Assembly (NCBI RefSeq): GCF_024612015.1
Contig: NZ_CP102512.1
Span: 8,060,001-8,124,000, forward strand
Reading direction: 5' to 3'
Origin: Streptomyces sp. CA-210063
GTDB lineage: Bacteria > Actinomycetota > Actinomycetes > Streptomycetales > Streptomycetaceae
Length of the DNA: 64,000 nt
Positions 8,447-16,200 of the stretch are shown here, one piece after another (within the stretch, counting starts at the first letter, position 1; every line of letters begins with the position of its first letter). The position numbers were made by a program, and so were the translations under genes. A model generated the notes under the pieces. The model was not told the DNA's origin, ran no database searches, and saw only the letters and a list, made by a program, of their open reading frames with translations.

Positions 8447-9934
8447 CTACGCCGTCATCGGCCGGTCGTACGGTCCGATCGGCGCCGGCAGCCGCTCCGC
8501 CCCGGTCAGCCGGTGGTCGACCGCGGCGGCCACCGCCCGCCCCTCGGCGATCGCCCAGACGATGAGGGACTGCCCCCGGGCGGCGTCCCCGGCGGCGTAC
8601 ACGCCAGGCACATTGGTCGCGAAATCCGGCCCCCGCGTGATCGTTCCGCGCGGATCGAGGGCCAGCCCGAGCTGGTCGACGAGCCCGTCATGGCGGTCCG
8701 GCCCGGAGAACCCGAGGGCGAGCAGGACAAGATCGGCGGGAAGCGTCCGCCCGGTGCCGGGCCGGGGCTGTCGCCGCTCGTCCACCTCGACCAGATGCAA
8801 CGCCCGTACGTGCCCCGCCTCGTCCCCGCTGAAGCGGAGCGTGGACGCCGCGAAGAGCCGCGCGTCAGCGCTGGCCGCCGGCGCCGTCCGAAGGTCGCGC
8901 GCCTCCTCGTGCGCCGCCGAGAGCCGGTAGACCTTCGGATACGTCGGCCAGGGATCGACATCCTCGTCCCGCTCCGCCACCGGCAGCGGATAGATGTCCA
9001 ACTGGGTCACGGACGCGGCCCCTTCCCGCACCGCCGTCCCCAGACAGTCAGCCCCCGTGTCACCACCCCCGACGATCACGACATGTTTCCCGGCCGCCGA
9101 CAGCGGCGACACCTCCAGATCCCCCTCGCACACCCGGTCCGCCAGCGGCAGATACTCCATCGCCTGATGAATACCGCCCAACTCCCGCCCAGGTACGTCC
9201 AGTTCCCGCCAGGCCGTGGCACCGGTCGCGATGACCACGGCGTCGTACCGGGCCCGCAGCTCGGCCGCTCCGATGTCCTTCCCTATGGCCGTCGACGTAC
9301 GGAACTTCGTACCCTCCGCCCGCATCTGCTCCAACCGCCGGTCCAGATGCCGCTTCTCCATCTTGAACGCGGGGATCCCGTACCGCAGCAACCCCCCGAT
9401 CCGGTCGGCCCGTTCATACACCGCGACCGTATGCCCGGCCCGCGTCAACTGCTGCGCCGCCGCCAGCCCGGTGGGCCCGGAGCCGATGACGGCGACCGTC
9501 ATCCCGGACAGTCGGTCGGGCGGGCGCGGCGGCGTGAGACCGTCCTCCCAAGCCCGGTCGGCGATGGCCACCTCGACGTTCTTGATGGTCACCGCGGGCT
9601 GATTGATCGCCAGCACACACCCCGCCTCGCACGGCGCGGGACACAACCGCCCGGTGAACTCCGGGAAGTTGTTCGTGGCGTGCAGCCGGTCGCTCGCCGC
9701 CCGCCAGTCCTCCCGCGACACGAGGTCGTTCCACTCGGGGATCAGGTTCCCCAGCGGACAGGCGTCGTGGCAGAACGGGATCCCGCAGTCCATGCAGCGG
9801 TCGGCCTGCCTACTGATGATCGGCAGGAGCGCCCCGGGAACATACACCTCGTCCCAGTCCCGCACCCGCTCCTCCACGGGCCGACGGGGCCACTCCTCGC
9901 GTGGGGTGGTCAGAAAACCCTTGGGATCGGCCAT
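8447..9934 (-). CDS. gltD: Glutamate synthase small subunit-like flavoprotein (GltD family)
   Basis: This 495-residue protein has the N-terminal cysteine-rich Fe-S region of GltD (RCMDCGIPFCHDACPLG and RLCPAPCEAGC). It then has two dinucleotide-binding sites: VIGSGPTGLAAA for FAD and VIVGGGDTGADC for NADPH. Together with GltB it moves electrons from NADPH to make glutamate from glutamine and 2-oxoglutarate. No gltB gene is in this window, so it is either a paralogue serving another partner or acts with a distant GltB. ATG at 9934 follows GAGGGAG. A palindromic GCGTACGCGTAC-type stretch lies just upstream and may be regulatory. Confidence 0.9.
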   Translation of the reverse strand: MADPKGFLTTPREEWPRRPVEERVRDWDEVYVPGALLPIISRQADRCMDCGIPFCHDACPLGNLIPEWNDLVSREDWRAASDRLHATNNFPEFTGRLCPAPCEAGCVLAINQPAVTIKNVEVAIADRAWEDGLTPPRPPDRLSGMTVAVIGSGPTGLAAAQQLTRAGHTVAVYERADRIGGLLRYGIPAFKMEKRHLDRRLEQMRAEGTKFRTSTAIGKDIGAAELRARYDAVVIATGATAWRELDVPGRELGGIHQAMEYLPLADRVCEGDLEVSPLSAAGKHVVIVGGGDTGADCLGTAVREGAASVTQLDIYPLPVAERDEDVDPWPTYPKVYRLSAAHEEARDLRTAPAASADARLFAASTLRFSGDEAGHVRALHLVEVDERRQPRPGTGRTLPADLVLLALGFSGPDRHDGLVDQLGLALDPRGTITRGPDFATNVPGVYAAGDAARGQSLIVWAIAEGRAVAAAVDHRLTGAERLPAPIGPYDRPMTA

Positions 9935-10017
9935 GGCCGTCTCCCTCACGTATTGCGTACGCGTACGGGCACGGCCGTACACCGGCGGACTTCGGATCGA
10001 CGTGCGGCGCACAGCAC

Positions 10018-10056
10018 AGGGCACAAGCGCAGGGCACAAGCACAAGGCACAAGCAC
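10018..10056. repeat. 13-bp tandem repeat upstream of gltD
   Basis: Three 13-bp units built on (A/G)GGCACAAGC begin at 10018, 10031 and 10044, with a decayed fourth after. They lie in the 200-bp gap between the gltD start and the DUF1772 gene stop. Whether they are regulatory or simple slippage is unknown. Confidence 0.7.
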
Positions 10057-10134
10057 GAGCACATGGCGCAGGGCTGTACGCCTTCGGGCGGCATTCTCTC
10101 CCCGCCACGATACGACGCGCCCGCCGCGCCTGCC

Positions 10135-10614
10135 TCAGGCCAGCGCCAGCAGATACGACAGGGCCGCGGCAGCCGAGGCGGCCATCCGGACGTGGTTCCA
10201 CGTCGTCCACTCACTCATGTACGCGCGCCAGTACGCGGCGGCCTCCGGCGTCCCCGCGTCCAGCTTGGCGAGCGTCTCGTTGCGCGGCACGTTCGCCATC
10301 ATCGTGACCCCGAAGCAGCCGAACAGGTACAGCGCACTGCCCAGCAGCAACTCCACCCTGCCCTCGTCCGGCCACAGCACGAACGTCACGACGGCCAGCA
10401 CGGCGCACAGCACCGCCGTACCTGCGAACACGAGCATGAACGCCGGGGTCAGAGCACTGACATTGATCGCCTGCATCGCCGCCACGCCCTGCGCCGGCGG
10501 CAACGACGCCAGCCCCTTCATCACGAACGTCGAGAACCCGCAGAACACGCCCGCCACGATCCCCGTCCCGAGCAACCCCAGCACCGTCAGTACGAAGTAC
10601 GGCCCATCGATCAT
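10135..10614 (-). CDS. DUF1772 (anthrone oxygenase-like) membrane protein
   Basis: The start, IDGPYFVLTVLGLLGTGIVAG then VFCGFSTFVMKGLASLPP and AAMQAINVSA, is typical of DUF1772 proteins, small four-helix membrane proteins. A few relatives act as anthrone oxygenases in polyketide pathways; most have no known role. Hydrophobic segments are at about 5-27, 54-76, 84-104 and 140-158. The start at 10614 (GGGAG five bases upstream) is preferred over one 60 bp further out. No biosynthetic gene is nearby, so an enzymatic role is not implied. Confidence 0.85.
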   Translation of the reverse strand: MIDGPYFVLTVLGLLGTGIVAGVFCGFSTFVMKGLASLPPAQGVAAMQAINVSALTPAFMLVFAGTAVLCAVLAVVTFVLWPDEGRVELLLGSALYLFGCFGVTMMANVPRNETLAKLDAGTPEAAAYWRAYMSEWTTWNHVRMAASAAAALSYLLALA

Positions 10615-10790
10615 GTCCGCTCCCACCTCGATCCCCCGAACCCAAAGATCCTGCCCGCCACCCACCGTGACCACAAGTGAACATCCGCACGACCACAGTC
10701 ACCGTGGCCGAGATGCGCGACTCCATGCGTGAGCGTCGAGGGAATCGGTCAGCTGCTGCCCAGTGACCTTTCCCTTCCTCTCCCGGGGGG

Positions 10791-10830
10791 CCTCCCCCTC
10801 CCCTCCCCTCCCCCTCCCGCCCCGCCCCCT
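10791..10830 (-). repeat. Poly-purine G-run tract, potential G-quadruplex
   Basis: The minus strand has about eight consecutive G-runs of three to five bases separated by single A or C bases. It begins right after the stop of the DUF2293 gene and lies in the leader direction of the DUF1772 gene. The sequence satisfies the usual G3+N1-7 rule many times over. It could act in transcript termination or stability; that is inference. Confidence 0.7.
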
Positions 10831-11514
10831 TCACCCAGCCCCCCGCCACTCCCGCAGCCTCCCCTCCACCACCCCCGCGATCCGTCGCCGTGCCTCGTAC
10901 CGTGACACGTCGGCCATGAGCAGCTGGTCGTACGACGTGTCCACGTGCCGTATGGACGCGATGACCGCCGAGGTCACCGCCACTTCCGACAGGGCGCGGC
11001 CGGCCGCGCTCCGGCCGACCCGGCCGCTGCCGCGCACCGAGGCGTGGGCGGCGATCTCCCGGGCTCGCTCGGCAGGGCAGGCGGGGAACAGCCGCCGTAT
11101 CTCCGTGGCGAACGCGTCCGTGAAGCGCACGTCCTCCGCCGCCCGCCGTCGGGCGTCCCGCACCCGGCGCCGGCGCCGTGCCTCCGCGTCCGCCAGGCAT
11201 CGCTCCTCGGCCCGGGCGAGCGCGGCCTCCTCGACCAGGACGCCCTGTCGCTCGTACCGGCTCCGGCGCCGGTTGAACCGTACGACCACGGCCGACAGCG
11301 AACTCTCCTCCCTGGCTCTCCGCGTGAGCGCGGTGTCGCCCCGGGGCAGGAACACCAGGTGCCCGAGGTCCGCGCAGTCGAGGCACCGCGGCGCTCCCTC
11401 CTCCAGTACGAGCAGCGCGACCGGGCCGCTCCGGCACTCGGCGCAGTGCTTCTTCCTGAGTGCCTGTACGACGACAAGTCCGGTGCGGGGCGGGGGAGTA
11501 GTGAGCGCTGCCAT
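10831..11514 (-). CDS. DUF2293 domain protein
   Basis: The C-terminal half matches DUF2293: RRLFPACPAERAREIAAHA then GSGRVGRSAAGRALSE. The N-terminus has a CAEC...CLDC pair of cysteine motifs (about residues 24-50), suggesting a zinc knuckle, followed by an Arg/Glu-rich helical stretch. The protein is 227 residues and cytoplasmic. The role is unknown; the zinc-like and basic segments would fit nucleic-acid binding, which is inference. ATG at 11514 is chosen as the first residue of the conserved start; a longer form from 11586 is less likely. Confidence 0.8.
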   Translation of the reverse strand: MAALTTPPPRTGLVVVQALRKKHCAECRSGPVALLVLEEGAPRCLDCADLGHLVFLPRGDTALTRRAREESSLSAVVVRFNRRRSRYERQGVLVEEAALARAEERCLADAEARRRRRVRDARRRAAEDVRFTDAFATEIRRLFPACPAERAREIAAHASVRGSGRVGRSAAGRALSEVAVTSAVIASIRHVDTSYDQLLMADVSRYEARRRIAGVVEGRLREWRGAG

Positions 11515-11594
11515 ACGCGGTTCATTCCCCCTGGTGGCCGCATGGTCACGCGGCGGTCGGGCCCGCCTCCCGACCAGCTCGGGCACGGTTCGCC

Positions 11595-12248
11595 GTGCGC
11601 GGCATCATGGGCCGTGTGCGATTCGAAGCGATCACCTGGGAAAGGCTTGGCGACCTTCTCGCCGACCGCCTCCTCGACCTGAAACCGGACGACGGCTCCC
11701 CCTGGCCCCGTATCGCGTTCGACGGCGCCCCGGCCGCCGGCCCGGGCGATCTCGCCGCCCTTGTGTCGGAGGCGCTGCGCATACGCGGCCGTCCTTCGCT
11801 CGTGGTGGGCACCGAGGGCTTCCTTCGGCCGGCGTCGCTCCGGTTCGAGTACGGCCACGAGGACGTGGAGGCGTACTACGACGGCTGGTTCGACACCGCT
11901 GCCCTGTGGCGCGAGGTCTTCGGTCCGCTCGATGCGGGCGGCACGGGCCGGGTCCTGCCCGACCTCTGGGACCCCACCACGGACCGCGCGACCCGCAGCC
12001 CCTACGTTCAACTCCCGCCCGGTGCCATCCTGTTGACGCACGGCCCCCTCCTCCTGAAGCACTGGTTCCCTTTCGATCTGACCGTCCACGTCCTCCTCTC
12101 CCCGGGCGCACTGCGCCGCCGTACCCCCGAGCGCGACTACTGGACCCTCCCCGCCTTCGAGCGCTACGAGACCGAAACCGACCCGGCCACCACCGCCGAC
12201 GTCCTGGTACGCGCCGACGACCCACGACACCCGGCCTGGAACGGCTGA
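11595..12248 (+). CDS. Uridine-kinase-like protein with degenerate P-loop
   Basis: Overall it resembles Streptomyces uridine kinase/nucleoside kinase-family proteins: RFEAITWERLGDLLADRL at the start, an FYRPxS-like FLRPASLRFEYG, a Y-Y-D-G-W-F-D-T block and a distal RDYW segment. The Walker A site is altered. Where kinases have GxPxxGK(S/T), this protein reads FDGAPAAGPGDLAAL, without the lysine and serine/threonine. It is therefore probably not an active kinase. The 217-residue start at GTG 11595 is uncertain; ATG 11607 or GTG 11616 would fit family alignments equally well, and no clear ribosome-binding site decides it. It is divergent from the DUF2293 gene. Confidence 0.75.
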   Translation: MRGIMGRVRFEAITWERLGDLLADRLLDLKPDDGSPWPRIAFDGAPAAGPGDLAALVSEALRIRGRPSLVVGTEGFLRPASLRFEYGHEDVEAYYDGWFDTAALWREVFGPLDAGGTGRVLPDLWDPTTDRATRSPYVQLPPGAILLTHGPLLLKHWFPFDLTVHVLLSPGALRRRTPERDYWTLPAFERYETETDPATTADVLVRADDPRHPAWNG

Positions 12249-12390
12249 CGGGCGAGAGTCACGGGCTGGGCGGCGGAGTGGGCGATCCCCTCCGAGTGCG
12301 CTTCACCCCGGTCGCGGCAAGAATGTAGGGCGCCGGGACTTAGCGGTGCGTCCTGCGCCGCGCCGGCCGTCCGGCATCGGGAGGTACTAC

Positions 12391-12819
12391 ATGACCACCG
12401 CCGGAGACATCATGCACCGCGGCGCCCAGTGGATCCCCGCCCACGAGACCCTGGACCGGGCCGCCCAGCTGATGCGCCAGCTGAACGTCGGAGCGCTCCC
12501 CATCAGCGACGAGAACGAACGGCTCTGCGGCATCGTCACGGACCGGGACATCGTCGTCGGCTGTGTCGCTCTGGGCCATGACCCGTCCACGATCACGGCG
12601 GGCGAGCTGGCCAAGGGCACACCGCGCTGGATCGACGCGAACGCCGACATCAGCGAGGTGCTCGAGGAGATGAAGGGGCACCAGATCCGCCGGCTCCCGG
12701 TGATCGAGAACAAGCGTCTCGTCGGCATGATCAGCGAAGCCGACCTGGCCCACCATCTGTCGGACGACCAGATCGCCTCCTGGGCCGAAAGCGTCTACGC
12801 GAAGAGCGCGACGCACTGA
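12391..12819 (+). CDS. CBS-domain-pair protein
   Basis: The protein has two CBS motifs in 142 residues: MTTAGDIMHRGAQWIPAHET to LCGIVTDRDIVVG, and ITAGELAKGTPRWIDANAD to LVGMISEADLAHHL. Stand-alone CBS pairs bind adenosyl nucleotides and act as cytoplasmic regulatory modules. ATG at 12391 is supported by GGGAGG six bases upstream. It faces the corA gene tail to tail, with only 39 bp between them. The partner is unknown. Confidence 0.93.
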   Translation: MTTAGDIMHRGAQWIPAHETLDRAAQLMRQLNVGALPISDENERLCGIVTDRDIVVGCVALGHDPSTITAGELAKGTPRWIDANADISEVLEEMKGHQIRRLPVIENKRLVGMISEADLAHHLSDDQIASWAESVYAKSATH

Positions 12820-12858
12820 CCGGCCGATCCCCCGCTCCCGCTGCCGCCGGTCCTGGAG

Positions 12859-13986
12859 TCACAGCCAGCCGTTGCGCTTGAAGCCTCGGTAGAGGGTGAC
12901 ACAAGCGGTGGCTATGACTCCGAGGACCAGCGGGTAGCCGAACTTCCAGTGCAGCTCGGGCATGTGCTCGAAGTTCATGCCGTACACCCCGCACACCATG
13001 GTCGGCACGGCGATGAGCGCCGCCCACGCCGTGATCTTCCGCATATCCTCGTTCTGCGCCACGCTGACCTGCGCGAGATGTGCCTGCAGGATCGAGTTCA
13101 GCAGTTCGTCGAACGCGGCTATCTGCTCGGTGGCCCGCAGCAAGTGGTCGGAGACGTCCCGGAAGTAGGCCTGTGTCTCCGGGTCGACCACCCGGATCGG
13201 CCGTGAGGTGAGCTCCTGGAGAGGGCGGGCGAGTGGGGCCACCGCCCGCTTCAGTTCGAGCAGTTCGCGCTTGAGCTGGTAGATGCGGCCGGGGTCGACG
13301 CGCGAGCCGTTCGCGGCGAACACATCGGTCTCGACCTGGTCGATGTCTGTCTGCACGGAGTCCGTGACGTTCAGATAGTCGTCCACCACGTGGTCCGCGA
13401 TCGCGTGCAGCACCGCGGCCGGACCCTTGGCCAGTTGTTCCGGATTCGTCTCCAGTTCCTCGCGCAGCGGGCCGAGTGAGCCGTGCCGCCCGTGCCGTAC
13501 CGTGATCACGAAGTCGGCGCCGACGAAGACCATGATCTCGCCGGTGTGCACCACCTCGCTGGTCGCGGTCAGTTCGGTGTGCTCGACATAGCAGACGGTC
13601 TTGAACACTGCGAACAGGGTGTCGCCGTATCGCTCCAGCTTCGGGCGCTGATGGGCCTCGACCGCGTCCTCGACCGCCAGTGGGTGCAGGTCGAAGAGCT
13701 CGGCGATGCCGGCGAACTCCCTCTGTGTCGGCTCGTGCAGCCCGAGCCAGACGAAGCCGTGGTCGTGCCTGCGGACCTGCTTGACGGCCTCGATGACATC
13801 GCGGCCGCCGGGGGAGCGGACGCCCTTGTGGTACGTCACGCAGTTCACCACCGAGGTGCCCAGCGGGGAGCGGGCCGGGTGACTGAGGTCGACGCGTGGG
13901 CGACGCCGGGCCAGCCGTGCCATCTTGCGGAGGCCGCCGACCTTGTCGAGGCCGGTGACCTTCCGCAGATTCCCTGCCATGGACAT
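12859..13986 (-). CDS. corA: CorA-family magnesium/divalent cation channel
   Basis: The C-terminus has the diagnostic YGMNF motif after the first of two transmembrane helices (about residues 312-330 and 345-365). The long N-terminal part is the cytoplasmic funnel with the conserved YGDTLFAVFKTV stretch. The protein is 375 residues, normal for the family. It would carry Mg2+, or Co2+/Ni2+, into the cell. ATG at 13986 has AAGGAGAG just upstream; a second ATG two codons on is possible. The first 35 residues are very basic, which is common in actinobacterial members. Confidence 0.93.
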   Translation of the reverse strand: MSMAGNLRKVTGLDKVGGLRKMARLARRRPRVDLSHPARSPLGTSVVNCVTYHKGVRSPGGRDVIEAVKQVRRHDHGFVWLGLHEPTQREFAGIAELFDLHPLAVEDAVEAHQRPKLERYGDTLFAVFKTVCYVEHTELTATSEVVHTGEIMVFVGADFVITVRHGRHGSLGPLREELETNPEQLAKGPAAVLHAIADHVVDDYLNVTDSVQTDIDQVETDVFAANGSRVDPGRIYQLKRELLELKRAVAPLARPLQELTSRPIRVVDPETQAYFRDVSDHLLRATEQIAAFDELLNSILQAHLAQVSVAQNEDMRKITAWAALIAVPTMVCGVYGMNFEHMPELHWKFGYPLVLGVIATACVTLYRGFKRNGWL

Positions 13987-14223
13987 CTGGCTCTCCTTGC
14001 GTGGATCTCCTCGCACCGCACTTCGTGCCTTGTCGCGCCAGTTTGCCAGGACCGAATGAGTGCCGGGTAAGGCTGTGGGAATGGAGCCTTCCGCTCCACT
14101 TCCAGACGTTCCAACTGCACCAGCCGTTCCGGTCGGGCCCAGTCGGCCGCTGTCGGGGCGGACATGACGGACTGCGGGAGCGTCGCTATTAGTGATAAGT
14201 CGGTTAAATGGGATGATCACGGC

Positions 14224-15021
14224 ATGATGCGAACCGACGGATATCTCCTCGACCACCAGCAGACCGAGAAGGGGCAGCGCTCCGACGCCTTTGCCACGCT
14301 TTTCGACCGCGCGACGTTCCGGCACATGGAGGGCTTCGGCCTCGGGTCCGGCTGGCGCTGCTGGGAGGTCGGCGCGGGCGGCACCTCCGTGGTCTCCTGG
14401 CTGGCCAAGAAGGTCGGACCGACCGGCAAGGTCATCGCGACCGACACCGACATCTCATGGGCTGTCCCCTCGGTCACCCGACCTCCGGTCGAGGCCCTGG
14501 TCCACCAGGTGGGCGTCGACCAGCCGCCGGGGGAGGGCTTCGACCTCGTCCACGCCCGGCTCGCCCTTGTCCATGCCCCGGACCGCGAGCGGGCGTTGCT
14601 TTCGATGATCAACGCACTGCGCCCCGGCGGACGACTCCTGATCCAGGACGCCGACCCCGACCTCCAACCCCTGGCCTGCCTCGAGGAATCCGGCCCCGAG
14701 CACCAGCTGGCCAACCGGCTCCGCCAGGCCGTCCGCGCCCTGCTCGCCGAACGCGGAGTCGACCCGGCGTACGGCCGCCGACTCCCGCGTCTGCTGCGCG
14801 CGGCGGGCCTGCGCGGTGTCGAGGCCGACGTGTACTTCCCCGTCGCCTCCCCCAACTGCGCCGCCCTGGAGTCGGCGACCATCCTTCGGGTCGGCGAAGC
14901 GCTCGTCGCGGCGAACCTCGCCACGAGTGAGGAGATCGACCGGCATCTGGCCAACGTGGCCGTCGGCACGATGGACATCGCCGCCCCTCCGCTGATCTCG
15001 GCGTGGGGACGGAAGGCGTAG
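14224..15021 (+). CDS. SAM-dependent methyltransferase (class I)
   Basis: The SAM loop WEVGAGGTSVVSWL and an acidic end of strand two (ATDTDIS) are clear. FDLVHARLALVHAPDRERAL and RPGGRLLIQDADPD follow the usual motif IV-V pattern. The N-terminus GYLLDHQQTEKGQRSDAFATLFD resembles other actinobacterial small-molecule methyltransferases. The start at tandem ATGs (14224/14227) lies after a relatively AT-rich promoter region (about 14185-14220). Substrate unknown; 265 residues. Confidence 0.85.
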   Translation: MMRTDGYLLDHQQTEKGQRSDAFATLFDRATFRHMEGFGLGSGWRCWEVGAGGTSVVSWLAKKVGPTGKVIATDTDISWAVPSVTRPPVEALVHQVGVDQPPGEGFDLVHARLALVHAPDRERALLSMINALRPGGRLLIQDADPDLQPLACLEESGPEHQLANRLRQAVRALLAERGVDPAYGRRLPRLLRAAGLRGVEADVYFPVASPNCAALESATILRVGEALVAANLATSEEIDRHLANVAVGTMDIAAPPLISAWGRKA

Positions 15022-15087
15022 CGGCATGCCATGCCCCATGGTGGGGCGCCCCGCCACAGGGTTGACACCACCGGGCCGCCGCACCAT

Positions 15088-15168
15088 TGACGCCGCGGGC
15101 CTCGGTCGGCCGCCTGACGCCGCGGGCCTCGGTCAGCCGCTTGGCGCCGCGGGTCTCAGTCGACCGTC
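15088..15168. repeat. 27-bp tandem repeat across the 3' end of the sugar kinase gene
   Basis: Three 27-bp units (15088-15114, 15115-15141, 15142-15168) share a (T)GACGCCGCGGG core. The last overlaps the stop of the PfkB gene at 15156, so the gene's final codons belong to the repeat. Expansion may have moved the stop codon. Confidence 0.75.
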
Positions 15169-16199
15169 GGCGGCCTTCCGCCCACCTTCTCCACCGCCAG
15201 CGCCCCCGCCCCGCACCCCTCGGCCGCCGCCTCCTCGGCCTCCGCGCCCGCGAGCAGCGCGGCCAGGAACGCCCCGGTGAAGGCGTCACCCGCGCCGGTG
15301 GTGTCGCGGGGCGCGGCGGGTGCCGCCGGAATCCGGGACTCGACGCTGCCCCCGCGAGCGATCAGCGCACCGTCGGCCCCCTGTTTGGCCACGACCAGGG
15401 GAACGAGGCGGCTCAACTTGGCTGCCGCGTCGGCCGGATCGGGCAGTCCCGTCAGCAGATACGCCTCGTCGCGGCTGGGCAGCAGCACGTCGATCCCCTC
15501 GGCCAGCGCGAGGAAGCGGTCCACCCCCAACTGCGTGAGGAACCCGGCCGACGCGGGATCCACACTCACCGGCACTCCACGCGCGCGTGCCGACTCAAGG
15601 GCCACAGAGACCAGCGCGCGACTCGGCTCCGAGAAGAACAGATAGCCCGACAGATGCAGTCGCGCGACCCCGTCGAGCAGGGACGGCGACCAGTCGTCCG
15701 GGTCCAGCCGCAGCGAGGCACCGCTGTCCGTGAGGAACGTGCGTTCGGCCGCGTCGCCCGTGTCCACGAGGCAGATCACCGTCCCCGTCGCCGCTTCCGG
15801 ATCGACGACCAGGTGGGGCCGTACCCCCGAAGCCCGCAGCTCCCGCTCGTGCCACACGGCCCCGTCCGTGCCCACCCGCCCGAGCAGCCGCACGTCCGCG
15901 CAGCCCCGATGGGCAGCCCAGCAGGCCACGTTGGCACCCGCCCCGCCCGGCAGCGTCCGGATCGCGGAGGCCGTGTCGGTGCCCGGCGCGAGCGGCCCCC
16001 GGTGCCGGGCGACGACATCAGTGACGACGTCACCCACGACGAGCAGCGCCCCGCCCACCTCACGGCCGGATCCGCCCACCTCACGGCCGGATCCGCCCAC
16101 TTCACCGCCGGATCCGCCCACTTCACCGCCGGATCCGCCCACTTCACCGCCGGATCCGCCCACTTCACCGCCTGGCCGGTTCACGTTCCGTCGCGCCAC
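15156..16199 (-). CDS. psuK: PfkB-family kinase, probable pseudouridine kinase
   Basis: PfkB signature 1 (GGAGANVACWAAHRG) and signature 2 (DTTGAGDAFTGAFLAAL, with the catalytic Asp) are both present. The gene directly follows psuG, with a single base between psuG's stop and the GTG start at 16199, so translation is coupled. This context makes pseudouridine kinase the best call: it would phosphorylate pseudouridine for PsuG to split. The first 48 or so residues are an extra GGEVGGS heptapeptide repeat encoded by a minisatellite. The true domain begins near ALLVVGDVVTDVV, so a start inside this region is possible. Ribokinase or other sugar-kinase activity cannot be excluded. Confidence 0.85.
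   Translation of the reverse strand: MARRNVNRPGGEVGGSGGEVGGSGGEVGGSGGEVGGSGREVGGSGREVGGALLVVGDVVTDVVARHRGPLAPGTDTASAIRTLPGGAGANVACWAAHRGCADVRLLGRVGTDGAVWHERELRASGVRPHLVVDPEAATGTVICLVDTGDAAERTFLTDSGASLRLDPDDWSPSLLDGVARLHLSGYLFFSEPSRALVSVALESARARGVPVSVDPASAGFLTQLGVDRFLALAEGIDVLLPSRDEAYLLTGLPDPADAAAKLSRLVPLVVAKQGADGALIARGGSVESRIPAAPAAPRDTTGAGDAFTGAFLAALLAGAEAEEAAAEGCGAGALAVEKVGGRPPTVD
16053..16175 (-). repeat. 21-bp minisatellite encoding GG(E/R)VGGS repeats
   Basis: Five full 21-bp units (16053-16157) and a sixth partial lie at the 5' end of the PfkB gene, on its coding strand. Units are identical or differ by one or two bases. The length keeps frame, so the number of heptapeptides can change freely. 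Confidence 0.92.
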
Positions 16200-16200
16200 C

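Noticed and set aside
16053..16175. CRISPR-like array of short repeats
   Set aside because: The 21-bp units are contiguous with no unique spacers and lie in frame inside a gene; no cas genes are present.
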